Origin: Paractinoplanes durhamensis
GTDB taxonomy: Bacteria; Actinomycetota; Actinomycetes; Mycobacteriales; Micromonosporaceae
Assembly (NCBI RefSeq): GCF_016862175.1
Contig: NZ_BOML01000084.1
Location: 1-64,000, forward strand
DNA: 64,000 bases
Direction: 5' to 3'
In this document: positions 9,201 through 17,409 of the stretch, piece after piece
How positions within the stretch are numbered: position 1 is the first letter of the stretch
Layout of the letters: each line of letters begins with the position of its first letter
The notes under the pieces: model-generated
Told to the model about the DNA's origin: nothing
The model's input: the letters and a program-made list of their open reading frames with translations, nothing else
Database searches by the model: none
Translations under genes and position numbers: made by a program

Positions 9201-10385
9201 CTATGCGGTCGTGGCCTTCAGCTCGGCCTCGATCAGGTCGGCGGCACGATCGGCGCCGCCGGCCTCGCGGGCCTGGTGTTTCAGCTCGGCGCTGCGGGCC
9301 AGCACCGCCGGGTCACTGGTGAGGGCGAGCAGCGCCTCGCGGAGCTCGGCGGCGGTGACGGTCGCCGAATCGAGGACCCGGGCGACACCGAGCGCGGCCA
9401 ACTGCGTGGCGTTGGCGAACTGGTCGGCGGCCTGCGGGACGGCGATCATCGGGGTGCCGCAGTAAAGGCCCTCACTGCTGCCGCCCATGCCGGCGTGGGT
9501 GACGAAGGCGTCCGCCTGTTCCAGCACGGCGAGCTGCGGCACCCACTGATGAACCTCGACGCTGTCCGGAACCACGCCGAGGTCGGCCGGGTCGACATGA
9601 CGGCCGATCTGGAGGACGGTGTGCCAGCCGGGCAGCTCCCCGAAGGCGGCGACGGCCCGGCGGTAGAACTCGGGCTGCTTCGTGAACTCGGAGCCGAGCG
9701 ATACCAGCAGCACCTTCTCGGCGCCGGCCGGACGGGTCCAGGTTCCCTGGAGGGCACGGTCGCCGAGCACCGGGCCGACGAAGGAATAGGCGGAACGGTT
9801 CACCCGGTCGGCGTTCGGCTGCAGGGCCTCCGGCAGCAGGACCAGGCTGCGTACGGCTTGTCCCTGAAAGGCCAGGCCATCGGTGACCGACGAGCCCTCC
9901 TCGGTGAGCCAGGCTTCGAACCGCTGGTAGTAGTCGACGACCCGGGGGTCGGCGCGCATGGCCTCGATCATGGGCGCCATTTCCTCCTGGTAGCCGTCCC
10001 AGGCCACGAACGTCGAGGACAACTGCATCGTCGGAATCCCCCACTGCTCACCGAGCAACCGGGCCGGCCTTCCGGCGATGTCATAGAGGAACAGGTCCGG
10101 GCGATCATCGGTGAAGATGGCCCGGAGCTGCGGCAGCATGGCGATCGCGTCGTCGAGGAAGAACGTGAGCATCTCGACCGGTTCGTAGTCTCCGGAGCCG
10201 CCGTCGCTGGGCAGCATCGAATCGTACGGTCTCAGCTCCGCGCCGGTGCCCTCGATGACCTCGGCGAAGGCCGCCCCGTTGGCGTAGGAGACCCGGTGGC
10301 CGCGCTGCACCAGGGTCCGGACGATCTCCAGGCTCGGGTTGACATGACCGTGGAGTGGAATGCTGACGACGGCGATGTGCGACAT
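9201..10385 (-). CDS. Family 1 (MGT/OleD-type) glycosyltransferase
   Basis: The 394-residue protein starts with the typical N-terminus of macrolide-type glycosyltransferases (MSHIAVVSIPLHGHVNPSLE) and has the C-terminal nucleotide-sugar region: QWVPQLAVLEQADAFVTHAG, GMGGSSEGLYCGTPMIAVP and a later Q-ADQF. The family moves sugars from UDP- or dTDP-sugars onto small molecules, either as tailoring steps or as self-resistance (OleD, MgtA). I chose the ATG at 10385 because the sheet-forming MSHIAVV segment begins there; a longer frame to 10526 adds 47 residues without family features. Next to the NRPS and LAL genes it could glycosylate the peptide or inactivate it intracellularly; this is inference. 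Confidence 0.9.
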   Translation of the reverse strand: MSHIAVVSIPLHGHVNPSLEIVRTLVQRGHRVSYANGAAFAEVIEGTGAELRPYDSMLPSDGGSGDYEPVEMLTFFLDDAIAMLPQLRAIFTDDRPDLFLYDIAGRPARLLGEQWGIPTMQLSSTFVAWDGYQEEMAPMIEAMRADPRVVDYYQRFEAWLTEEGSSVTDGLAFQGQAVRSLVLLPEALQPNADRVNRSAYSFVGPVLGDRALQGTWTRPAGAEKVLLVSLGSEFTKQPEFYRRAVAAFGELPGWHTVLQIGRHVDPADLGVVPDSVEVHQWVPQLAVLEQADAFVTHAGMGGSSEGLYCGTPMIAVPQAADQFANATQLAALGVARVLDSATVTAAELREALLALTSDPAVLARSAELKHQAREAGGADRAADLIEAELKATTA

Positions 10386-10593
10386 GGCGTCCACTGTCGA
10401 GCCGGTACCTTGCGTCTCGCTAAAGTCGGCACCCGCCGTCGCCTCTCGGCCTCGAGGGCATTGGGAAGGCAGCGTAGACCCATGCACCGAAACCGGGCCG
10501 AAATCTGGTGGATCATGGGGCGTCACCTGCTGCGGCTTTGATACCTGTCAGGCGATAGGAAGTAGGGTGACGAGCTCGGAGAGGGCGGAAGAC

Positions 10594-11400
10594 ATGGGAG
10601 TTCGGCGGATCATCGCGCTCACCCTGGGCTGGGAGGACCTGCCCAAGTCGGCGTCGGTGCACGGCGCCTCCCGCGCGGAGCGGGTCCGGGAACCCGTGCC
10701 GGGCCTGCTGCTGGAGACCGCGGACGGCTGGCTGCTGCTCGACACCGGTTTCAACACCGCACTGCTGCGCGACCCGGCCCTGCGCCGCCGGTTCTACCCG
10801 AGCCCCAACTATCAGCCGGAGCTGCCCGGCCAGGGCGAACCCCTGGAGGAGGCACTGGACGCGGTCGGCGTCGACCTCGCCGACGTGACCGCGGTCGCGC
10901 TGAGCCACCTGCACGTCGACCACGCCGGCGGTCTGAAGCATTTCGCCGGCCGGGTGCCGGTTCACCTGCAGAAGACCGAGCTTGCGTACGGGCTGAGCAA
11001 CCATCCGGAGCCGGAGCGCCATTCGATGGCCCGCATCGACTACGACGACCCGCGCATCGACTGGCGCCTGGGCGACGGCGACGTGGAGATCGCCCCCGGC
11101 GTGACGGCTCTGCTCACCGCCGGGCACACCCCCGGGCACCAGAGTTTCGTGGTCGACCTCGATCCGGCGGTCGGCGGCGGTGGCTACGTCTTCGCCTGCG
11201 ACGCCGCCGACCTGACCGAGAACATCACCCACGAGCGGGCGATCGGCGCCTTCATCGGGGTGACCGCGGAGCAGACCGTGCCGCCGATCCGCCGGCTCAA
11301 GGAGGTCGGCGCCCGCCGCGGCTACCCGGTGATCCCCGGCCACGACCCGATCGCCTGGCCCACCCTGACCGCCGAACTGGCCGCCCGCTTCCGCCCGTGA
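10594..11400 (+). CDS. Metallo-beta-lactamase-fold hydrolase, N-acyl homoserine lactonase-like
   Basis: The 268-residue protein has the metal-binding motif SHLHVDHAGG (HxHxDH), a downstream GHTPGHQSF histidine, an aspartate in CDAADL and a GHDP histidine near the end, as in AttM/AiiA-type lactonases. Members open lactone rings, but the fold also includes other esterases and oxidoreductases, so the substrate is open. The start is taken at the ATG at 10594; a GTG in frame at 10567 would add nine residues. It diverges from the glycosyltransferase across a 208-bp shared upstream region and converges on the TauE gene with 28 bp between stops. Confidence 0.82.
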   Translation: MGVRRIIALTLGWEDLPKSASVHGASRAERVREPVPGLLLETADGWLLLDTGFNTALLRDPALRRRFYPSPNYQPELPGQGEPLEEALDAVGVDLADVTAVALSHLHVDHAGGLKHFAGRVPVHLQKTELAYGLSNHPEPERHSMARIDYDDPRIDWRLGDGDVEIAPGVTALLTAGHTPGHQSFVVDLDPAVGGGGYVFACDAADLTENITHERAIGAFIGVTAEQTVPPIRRLKEVGARRGYPVIPGHDPIAWPTLTAELAARFRP

Positions 11401-11428
11401 CCAGCCCGGTGCGATATCGGGGGCATCG

Positions 11429-12196
11429 TCACGTGCGGAGCGCGCGGACCAGCAGGTAAGCGCCGACGGTAAGACCGAATGTCACGATCACCAGCCGCAA
11501 GGCCCGGGCCGGCAGGCGCCGGGCCACCCGGGCCCCGAGGTAGCCGCCGGCCACCGTAGCGGGGGCGACGACTGCGACGACCGCCCAGTTGACCGGGCCG
11601 AAGATCCCGTACACCGCCAGGGTGACCAGCCCGATCACCGCGGAGAGCAGGTTCTTCAGGGCGCTGACCCGGGCCAGGGTCTCGTCCAGGACCAGGGCGA
11701 GGCCGGCCACCAGCAGCACGCCGAGCGCGGCGTTGAAATAGCCCCCGTAGAGGGCACAGAGGAACACCGCGACGTGCAGCATGACCGCCGCGCGCCGGGG
11801 TGACACCTCCTGCGGATGGCCGACGAGCCCGCGCAACCGGGCCTGGAACGCCAGCGTCAGCGCCGCCCCCATCACCAGGAACGGCACCACCAGGTCGAAC
11901 ACCCGCCGCGGCGTGTGCAGCAACAGCCCGCACCCGCACAGCGCGCCGATCACCGCGGTCGGCAGCACCCGGCGGATCCGCCGCCCCTGCCCGGCCAGAT
12001 CGGCCCGGCTGCCGAGCACGCTGGAGGCGTAGCCGGGTGCCACCGACAGGGCGTTGCTCACGTTCGCGACCACCGACGGCAACCCGATCGCCAGCATCCC
12101 CGGGAAGGTGATCAACGATCCGCCTCCGGCGATCGCGTTCACCATTCCGGCGGCTACGCCCGCCACCAGCAACAGCGCCGCCTGGGCAACGTCCAC
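11429..12196 (-). CDS. TauE/SafE-family membrane exporter/permease
   Basis: The 255-residue protein has about eight hydrophobic segments and the family N-terminus VAGVAAGMVNAIAGGGSLITFP. TauE/SafE proteins move small organic or sulfur-containing anions, such as sulfoacetate or sulfite, across the membrane. The GTG at 12196 follows an AAGAGG Shine-Dalgarno at good spacing; the longer frame to 12364 overlaps the next gene and has no family sequence. It is 70 bp downstream of the gamma-glutamyltransferase-like gene on the same strand, so it may be the last gene of the catabolic operon and export an end product such as an organic acid. That role is inferred. Confidence 0.85.
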   Translation of the reverse strand: MDVAQAALLLVAGVAAGMVNAIAGGGSLITFPGMLAIGLPSVVANVSNALSVAPGYASSVLGSRADLAGQGRRIRRVLPTAVIGALCGCGLLLHTPRRVFDLVVPFLVMGAALTLAFQARLRGLVGHPQEVSPRRAAVMLHVAVFLCALYGGYFNAALGVLLVAGLALVLDETLARVSALKNLLSAVIGLVTLAVYGIFGPVNWAVVAVVAPATVAGGYLGARVARRLPARALRLVIVTFGLTVGAYLLVRALRT

Positions 12197-12266
12197 GTCC
12201 GTCCTCTTCTCGAGACTAAAATCCCACCGCACAGCAGGGGATGGATCGGCGGGGATCCGGCCAGCG

Positions 12267-13793
12267 TCAGGACAGGATGGCGGCCAGGCCGTCGGCCCGT
12301 GGATCGCTGGCCGCAGCCAGGATCCCGCCGCTGAGCCGGGCCATCTGCACGTGTCCCGCGTCATCGTGCGGCCCCGCGGTGTACGCCACCGCCAGCCCCA
12401 GTCCTCTCGCGGTCTGTTCCAACTCGGCTGCCCCGGGCGTCCCCGGTTCCAGCAGCAGGGTCGGCACCTCCCGGTCGATCTCCCGCGCGCCGATGATCCA
12501 GCGAGGCCGGGCCAGCAGGGCGGCCGGATCGTCCGCCCCCAGCGCGTCCCCCGCGACCTGGGCGAGGATCCACGGCTGGGATCGGCCGCCCTGGCAGCCC
12601 AGCGCCAGCACGGTGTCGTCGCCGAGGGCCAGCGTCGGGCAGAGCGTGTGCGGCGGCCGGACCCCGCCGGCCAGGCGACCCGGATGGTCCGGGTCGAGGC
12701 TGAACGACGAACCCCGGTTGTGCAGCACGATGCCGGTCGCCGGCTCGAGGATCCCCGACCCGAAACTCTGGAAGACGCTCTGGATCAGCGTGACCGCGGT
12801 GCCGTCGTCGCCGACGGCGGTGACCGCGACGGTGTCCCCGGCTGGTTTCGGCCCGTCGGTGCCGGCGCCGGGCGGGACGGGTGTGCCTGACATGAGCCCG
12901 TCCAGGTCGACCGGCCCGGTGCGCGGATCGCCGAGCAGAGCGTCCCGGGCGAGCTGGGCATGCCGGGCGTCGGTGAGCAGGTCACCGGAACCGGCGATGC
13001 CGAGGAAGGTCGCGCCCTGCACCGGCGGCGGCGCCGCCAGCCACGTCATGGTGCGTCCAGCGCCGGTGACGGCCGTGTGCAGCGGTGTGCTGACCTCGGC
13101 CCGATGCGCGGCGAAGTCGGCGACCGACAGCGGGCTGCCCACCGCGTTCAGGCCGGCGACCAGCCGGTGGCCGAGGTGACCGCGGTAGAACGACCGCCAG
13201 TTGGTGGCGATCGCGTCGAGGGTGGCGGCGAGTTGTGGCTGCACCAGCGTGTCGCGCGGCCGCCCGGCGGCGTCCAGCAGCAGCGCGCGCAGGCCCGGGT
13301 CGGCGCGGATGTCACCGGTCCGGCCCAGGATGGCCCGGTGCAGGCCGGGACTGACCGGCACGCCGCCGGCGGCCAGCGCGCGAGCGGGAGCGAGCAGGGT
13401 GGCGAGTGGAAGGCATGCGCCCAGCTCCGCGATCGCCGCCCACCCGGCGACGACGCCGGGCACGGTGACGGTCTGCGGTCCGGCGAACGGCATCCGGGGG
13501 CCGGCGGCCCGCAGAGCGGCCACATCGACGTCCGCGGCGGCGGCTCCGATGGAGAGCACCGCCACGGCCTCGCCGGCGGAACTGCCCGGGGCTGCAACGG
13601 CCGCGGAGGGCGGGGCCGGGGCGGGGCGGACGATGGCGACCAGGTCGCCGCCGACCGAGCACTGATGCGGGTAGGCGACGGTCAGCGCCGCTGCCGCGGC
13701 CAGGGCCGCGTCGAAAGCGTTGCCGCCGGCCGCTACGACCGTGCGAGCCGCCTCGACGGCCACCGGATGGGGCGCCGCGACCGCGACCGCCAT
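12267..13793 (-). CDS. Gamma-glutamyltransferase-like Ntn-hydrolase, cytosolic
   Basis: The 508-residue protein aligns with gamma-glutamyltranspeptidases: an N-terminal PHPVAVEAARTVVAAGGNAFDAA segment of the usual kind, an HQCSVGGD loop, and the start of the small subunit at GDTVAVTAVGDDGTAV, whose threonine would be the autoprocessing nucleophile. The FGSGI and RPPHTL motifs follow. The family hydrolyses or transfers gamma-glutamyl groups. Most bacterial members are periplasmic or secreted, but this one has no signal peptide and so should act in the cytoplasm, which fits removal of glutamyl groups placed by the glutamine-synthetase-like enzyme at 29224. The ATG overlaps the preceding cyclase stop (TGATG), showing tight coupling. 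Confidence 0.85.
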   Translation of the reverse strand: MAVAVAAPHPVAVEAARTVVAAGGNAFDAALAAAAALTVAYPHQCSVGGDLVAIVRPAPAPPSAAVAAPGSSAGEAVAVLSIGAAAADVDVAALRAAGPRMPFAGPQTVTVPGVVAGWAAIAELGACLPLATLLAPARALAAGGVPVSPGLHRAILGRTGDIRADPGLRALLLDAAGRPRDTLVQPQLAATLDAIATNWRSFYRGHLGHRLVAGLNAVGSPLSVADFAAHRAEVSTPLHTAVTGAGRTMTWLAAPPPVQGATFLGIAGSGDLLTDARHAQLARDALLGDPRTGPVDLDGLMSGTPVPPGAGTDGPKPAGDTVAVTAVGDDGTAVTLIQSVFQSFGSGILEPATGIVLHNRGSSFSLDPDHPGRLAGGVRPPHTLCPTLALGDDTVLALGCQGGRSQPWILAQVAGDALGADDPAALLARPRWIIGAREIDREVPTLLLEPGTPGAAELEQTARGLGLAVAYTAGPHDDAGHVQMARLSGGILAAASDPRADGLAAILS

Positions 13794-14428
13794 CAGGCGT
13801 CCCTCTTGATCAGGATGGCTCGGGTGAACGCGCCGTCCGCATCGACCAGTTTCGCCGGCAGGCAGACCAACTCGTAGGGACCGGGCGGCACCGCGTCCAG
13901 GTCGGCGTTCTCCAGGATGATCAGGCCGGCACCGAGCAGCACGTGGTGAGCATCCCACGTCTCGGTGCGGGTGTGGCTCTCGATGGTGAGGTAATCGATG
14001 CCGATCAGTTCCACGCCCTGCGCGATCAGCCACTGCGCCGCCGCGGGGGAGAGCCCCACCCACGACGGCGCCCGGTCCGGCTCCTTCAGCGGGCCGGCCG
14101 AGTTGCTGGTCTTGAGCAGCACCCGGCGTTGCCCGGCCACCCCGGCCGTTTCCAGGTCGGCGACCGTGATGTCGCCGGTCACCGCGGTCAGGTCGGCGAC
14201 CAGCGCGGGACCGACCAGCGAGTGCAGGTCCAGCTGGTCGACCGGGGTGGCGCCGTCGACGAAGTGGGCCGGTGCGTCCACATGGGTGCCGGTGTGTGTG
14301 CCGAGCCGCCAGCGGGTGACGTTGGAGGCGTCGCCGTTGGCCAGCGACTCGACGATCTCGACCTCCGGCTTGCGGCCCCAGTGCAGCATCTCCGGGTGGA
14401 TCGGGAGGGTGATGTCGAAGATCTCCAC
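13793..14428 (-). CDS. Cyclase-family metal hydrolase (kynurenine formamidase/isatin hydrolase type)
   Basis: The 211-residue protein carries the metal site HTGTHVDAPAHF (HxGTHxDxPxH) after an N-terminal EIFDITLPIHPEMLHW strand. The family hydrolyses amide or cyclic amide bonds; known members include kynurenine formamidase and isatin hydrolase. The GTG at 14428 is preceded by AAAGGA at about six bases, and the annotated family length is matched from there. It sits 11 bp after the creatininase stop and overlaps the next gene by one base, so all three are almost certainly cotranscribed. The particular amide cleaved is unknown. Confidence 0.87.
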   Translation of the reverse strand: MEIFDITLPIHPEMLHWGRKPEVEIVESLANGDASNVTRWRLGTHTGTHVDAPAHFVDGATPVDQLDLHSLVGPALVADLTAVTGDITVADLETAGVAGQRRVLLKTSNSAGPLKEPDRAPSWVGLSPAAAQWLIAQGVELIGIDYLTIESHTRTETWDAHHVLLGAGLIILENADLDAVPPGPYELVCLPAKLVDADGAFTRAILIKRDA

Positions 14429-14439
14429 GGGAGGTCCTT

Positions 14440-15213
14440 TCAGTGCGGGCGGTGCGCGGACGAGGGCCAGGGCTCGCGGGCGGCGGCGGCGACGGCCCGG
14501 GCGGTGGTCAGCACGCACCGCTCGAACTCGGACTTGCCGTGTTCGGCGTTCGCCTCGGCGACGTCGCGGCCCCACACACCGGTCTCGCTGACCTGGTCCA
14601 TCCGGTAGTCCCAGAACGAGTCGACGTCGACGTGCGAGGTGACCCGGTCCATCCGGACCAGGTCGGGGCGCAGGTGCAGCATGACCGAGGTCTCGAAGAA
14701 GTTGGCGTGCATCAGGCCGCGGCCGAACTGCACGCGCCCGTTGACCTCCGGCCCGGGGTACATGGTGACGTAACCGATCGCCCGGATGCGCGAGTCCTGG
14801 TGTCGTACCCGAAGCTTCTCGGCCGAGACGTCCAGCGCTCCGTTGTTCCAGATGTGGCCGTTGAGCAGGACGAACTGCCGCACGCCGGAGGCATGCAGCG
14901 AGTCGATCACGTCCTCCATCACGGCGATCAGCGTTTCCGGGCGCAGCGCGATGGTGCCGGCGAAGTCGCCGTGCGAGCCGGACACGCCGTAGGTGATCGG
15001 CGGGATCACCGGGATGCCGGTCAGCGCCGACACGTCCTCCGCCACGGCCTGGCAGATCACCGTGTCCACGTTGAGCGGCAGGTGCGGTCCGTGCTGTTCG
15101 ACCGCACCCACCGGGATGATCACGGTGTCGGCGCCGGCGACCGTGTCGCGGGCCTCCGGCCAGGTCAGCTCGTCCCAGCGCACCGGCCGGCCGGTGCCTC
15201 CGAGATCCTCCAT
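14440..15213 (-). CDS. Creatininase-family amidohydrolase
   Basis: The 257-residue protein has the family core: PVGAVEQHGPHLPLNVDT (metal-binding E and H), SHGDFAGTI and LNGHIWNNG. Creatininase-fold enzymes open lactams or deformylate; members include creatininase, FAPy deformylase (ArfB), mycofactocin MftE and inosose hydrolase. I chose the ATG at 15213 because a GAGGAGG lies five to six bases before it; the next start upstream (15258) would overlap the deaminase gene. It lies in the run of small hydrolase genes downstream of the ABC importer, which suggests ring or amide opening of an imported nitrogen compound. Confidence 0.87.
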   Translation of the reverse strand: MEDLGGTGRPVRWDELTWPEARDTVAGADTVIIPVGAVEQHGPHLPLNVDTVICQAVAEDVSALTGIPVIPPITYGVSGSHGDFAGTIALRPETLIAVMEDVIDSLHASGVRQFVLLNGHIWNNGALDVSAEKLRVRHQDSRIRAIGYVTMYPGPEVNGRVQFGRGLMHANFFETSVMLHLRPDLVRMDRVTSHVDVDSFWDYRMDQVSETGVWGRDVAEANAEHGKSEFERCVLTTARAVAAAAREPWPSSAHRPH

Positions 15214-15233
15214 CACAACCTCCTCGAGTTTGC

Positions 15234-15677
15234 TCACCAGACCCGCCGGGATTTCCACGGCAGCAGTTCCGCCGCCGGCGAAAAGACCACCTCGTCGGTG
15301 TCGGGCGAAGTCAGCCAGACCGTCGCGGCCGGGCAGTAGTCACTGATCAGCTCCCGGCACACCCCGCAGGGCGCGATGATCCGGAACCGGTCGGCCGGTT
15401 TTACCTGCACGGAAACCACGCTGGTCACCTCGCTGAGGGGCACGCCCGCGGCGCGAGCGGCGCCGAGGGCGACCCCTTCGGCACAGATCGAGCTGCGGCG
15501 GCAGGAACCTTCGACGTGTACGCCGGTGTGCACCGACCCGTCCGCGGCCCGCAGCGCGGTGGCCACCTCGTGCCGCCCGGCCACCCACACCTCGGCCAAG
15601 AGCTCCTCGGCCCGCCGCAGCAGCTCGAGGTCGGCCGCCGGCATCGTCGCCGGGGTGTTCACCGGCCGGATGCTCAT
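15234..15677 (-). CDS. Cytidine-deaminase-fold deaminase
   Basis: The 147-residue protein has the zinc motifs of the cytidine/blasticidin deaminase fold: SSICAEGVALG (C-A-E with the catalytic Glu) and APCGVCREL (PCxxC). The length fits a single-domain deaminase. The ATG at 15677 overlaps the preceding amidohydrolase stop by four bases. It is not next to nucleoside salvage genes; its setting among amide hydrolases suggests it deaminates a pathway intermediate with an amidine or aminopyrimidine-like group rather than cytidine itself. That is inference. Confidence 0.85.
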   Translation of the reverse strand: MSIRPVNTPATMPAADLELLRRAEELLAEVWVAGRHEVATALRAADGSVHTGVHVEGSCRRSSICAEGVALGAARAAGVPLSEVTSVVSVQVKPADRFRIIAPCGVCRELISDYCPAATVWLTSPDTDEVVFSPAAELLPWKSRRVW

Positions 15678-16438
15678 GCCGGCAGGCCCAGGAGCCGGGC
15701 CATGTTGCCGCCCTCGACCAGGGCGCGGTCGGCCTCGTCCGGGACGGCCTTGGCGATCTTCATACGTTCCAGGTCGAAGTCGGATCCCGGCCACTCGCTG
15801 CCGAGCAGGATCTGCGACGGGCCGAGCCGGGCGTACGCCCGTTTCACGTCGCTCATCAGCGTCGCCGAGGTCTCCAGATAGATGTGCGGGTTGCGTTCGG
15901 CCACGATGATCGCCTCGGGCACGTTCCAGACCGCACCCATGTGCGCGATGATCGTCGGCACCTCGGGGAAGCCCTTGGCGATCTCCTCGATCGCCAGCGG
16001 CGCGCAGAACGCGTCGTCCAGCGCGTTGATCAGCACCGGCAGGCCGAGCTCGGCGCACCGGGCGAAGACCGGGTCGAGCAGGCCGTGGTCGGCGACGTGA
16101 TAGCCGTGCAGCGAAGGGTGCAGCTTCAGCCCGGACAGCCCGAGGTCGCGGATCCGGGTGATCTCGTCGAGGGCGTCGTCGGCCTGCGGCATCACCTGGC
16201 CGAAGCCGAACAGCCGGTCCGGGTGGGCCCGGACCAGGCCGGCGATGAAGTCGTTCTCGATGCGCTGGGCGAGCGAGCAGACCATCGCCAGGTCCACCCC
16301 GGCGGCGTCCATCCGGTCCAGGATCCGCTTCGGGTCGAACGGGGTGTGCGGCGGTGGCGCCTGCCCCGGCCGGGCCCCGGTGAGGTAGTCCGAGCGCCCC
16401 CGGACGTCCTGGGTGGTGTTGTACGCGTCGATGATCAT
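15674..16438 (-). CDS. Amidohydrolase 2-type TIM-barrel metal hydrolase
   Basis: The 254-residue protein has the amidohydrolase-2 pattern: MIIDAYNTTQD at the start (the canonical first-strand HxH is replaced by DAY), KLHPSLHGYHV near 120, IAHMGAVW and LLGSEWPGSDF for the later metal and catalytic positions. Relatives act as hydrolases or decarboxylases on lactones, amides or aromatic acids. The missing N-terminal HxH suggests a one-metal or altered site. The ATG at 16438 overlaps the ABC ATPase stop by four bases; a longer frame to 16528 is without family sequence. Confidence 0.83.
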   Translation of the reverse strand: MIIDAYNTTQDVRGRSDYLTGARPGQAPPPHTPFDPKRILDRMDAAGVDLAMVCSLAQRIENDFIAGLVRAHPDRLFGFGQVMPQADDALDEITRIRDLGLSGLKLHPSLHGYHVADHGLLDPVFARCAELGLPVLINALDDAFCAPLAIEEIAKGFPEVPTIIAHMGAVWNVPEAIIVAERNPHIYLETSATLMSDVKRAYARLGPSQILLGSEWPGSDFDLERMKIAKAVPDEADRALVEGGNMARLLGLPA

Positions 16439-17409
16439 GCGGGGCCTTCCCGGGGAATCAGTGGCAGATGGCATCGGACCTGCCGGCCCTCGGCCACGGT
16501 GCGCAGCGAGGGTGCCTCGGTGTGGCACCTCTCGACCGCGTACCGGCAGCGGGTGTGGAACGTGCAGCCGGCCGGCGGGTCGGCCGGGTCGGGCAGCTCG
16601 CCGGTGAGCTCGATCCGTTCGCGGGCGGGGGCCGCGGACAGTGTCGGCACGCTGGAGAGCAGTGCCTCGCCGTACGGATGGGCCGGGCCGGCGAAGAAGT
16701 CGTCGCGCGAGGCGATCTCGATGATCTGGCCCAGGTACATGACCGCGATCCGGTCCGCGATGTGCCGGACCACGCCCAGGTCGTGCGAGATGAACAGCAT
16801 GGTCAGGCCGCGGTCACGGATCAGGTCGGCGAGCAGGTTGATCACCTGGGCCTGGATCGACACGTCGAGCGCGGAGACCGGCTCGTCGGCGACCACGAAC
16901 TTGGGCGACGGGGCGAGCGCGCGGGCGATGCCGATGCGCTGCCGCTGGCCGCCGGAGAACTCGTGCGGACGGCGGGCGCCGGCCTCCCGGCCGAGCCCGA
17001 CCTGGTCGAGCAGCTCGTCGACCACCTCGCGGGCGGCGGCTGCCGAAAACCCGCGGGCCCGCAGCAGCGGCTCGGCGACGATGTCGGCGATCTTCCGGCG
17101 CGGGTTGAGCGAGCCGAACGGGTCCTGGAACACCATCTGCAGGTCGGCCCGGGTGCTCCGGAACAACGTCCCGCGCATGGTGGTGATGTCCGCGCCGCGG
17201 TAGCGGATGGTGCCGCCGGTCGGCTCGGTGACCCGGACGGTGGCCCGCCCGAGCGTCGACTTGCCGCAGCCGGACTCGCCGACCAGGCCGAGCGTCTCGC
17301 CCTCGTAGATGGTCAGGTCGACGTCCCGGACGGCGCGCACCCGGCGCCCGGCCGAGCCGCCGAACTCGACCCGCAACCTCTCCAGCTCGATCAGCGGGGT
17401 CGGCTTCAC
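16435..17409 (-). CDS. Oligopeptide/dipeptide-type ABC transporter ATP-binding protein (OppF/DppF-like)
   Basis: The 324-residue protein has Walker A GESGCGKST, the signature EFSGGQRQRIGIARAL, Walker B FVVADEPVSALDVS and the C-terminal OppD/F extension with cysteines (CTFHTRCRYAVERC) that often binds an iron-sulfur cluster. It energises import together with the second ATPase. The GTG at 17409 overlaps the preceding stop (GTGA). It is in the same operon as both permeases and the binding protein. Confidence 0.93.
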   Translation of the reverse strand: MKPTPLIELERLRVEFGGSAGRRVRAVRDVDLTIYEGETLGLVGESGCGKSTLGRATVRVTEPTGGTIRYRGADITTMRGTLFRSTRADLQMVFQDPFGSLNPRRKIADIVAEPLLRARGFSAAAAREVVDELLDQVGLGREAGARRPHEFSGGQRQRIGIARALAPSPKFVVADEPVSALDVSIQAQVINLLADLIRDRGLTMLFISHDLGVVRHIADRIAVMYLGQIIEIASRDDFFAGPAHPYGEALLSSVPTLSAAPARERIELTGELPDPADPPAGCTFHTRCRYAVERCHTEAPSLRTVAEGRQVRCHLPLIPREGPA

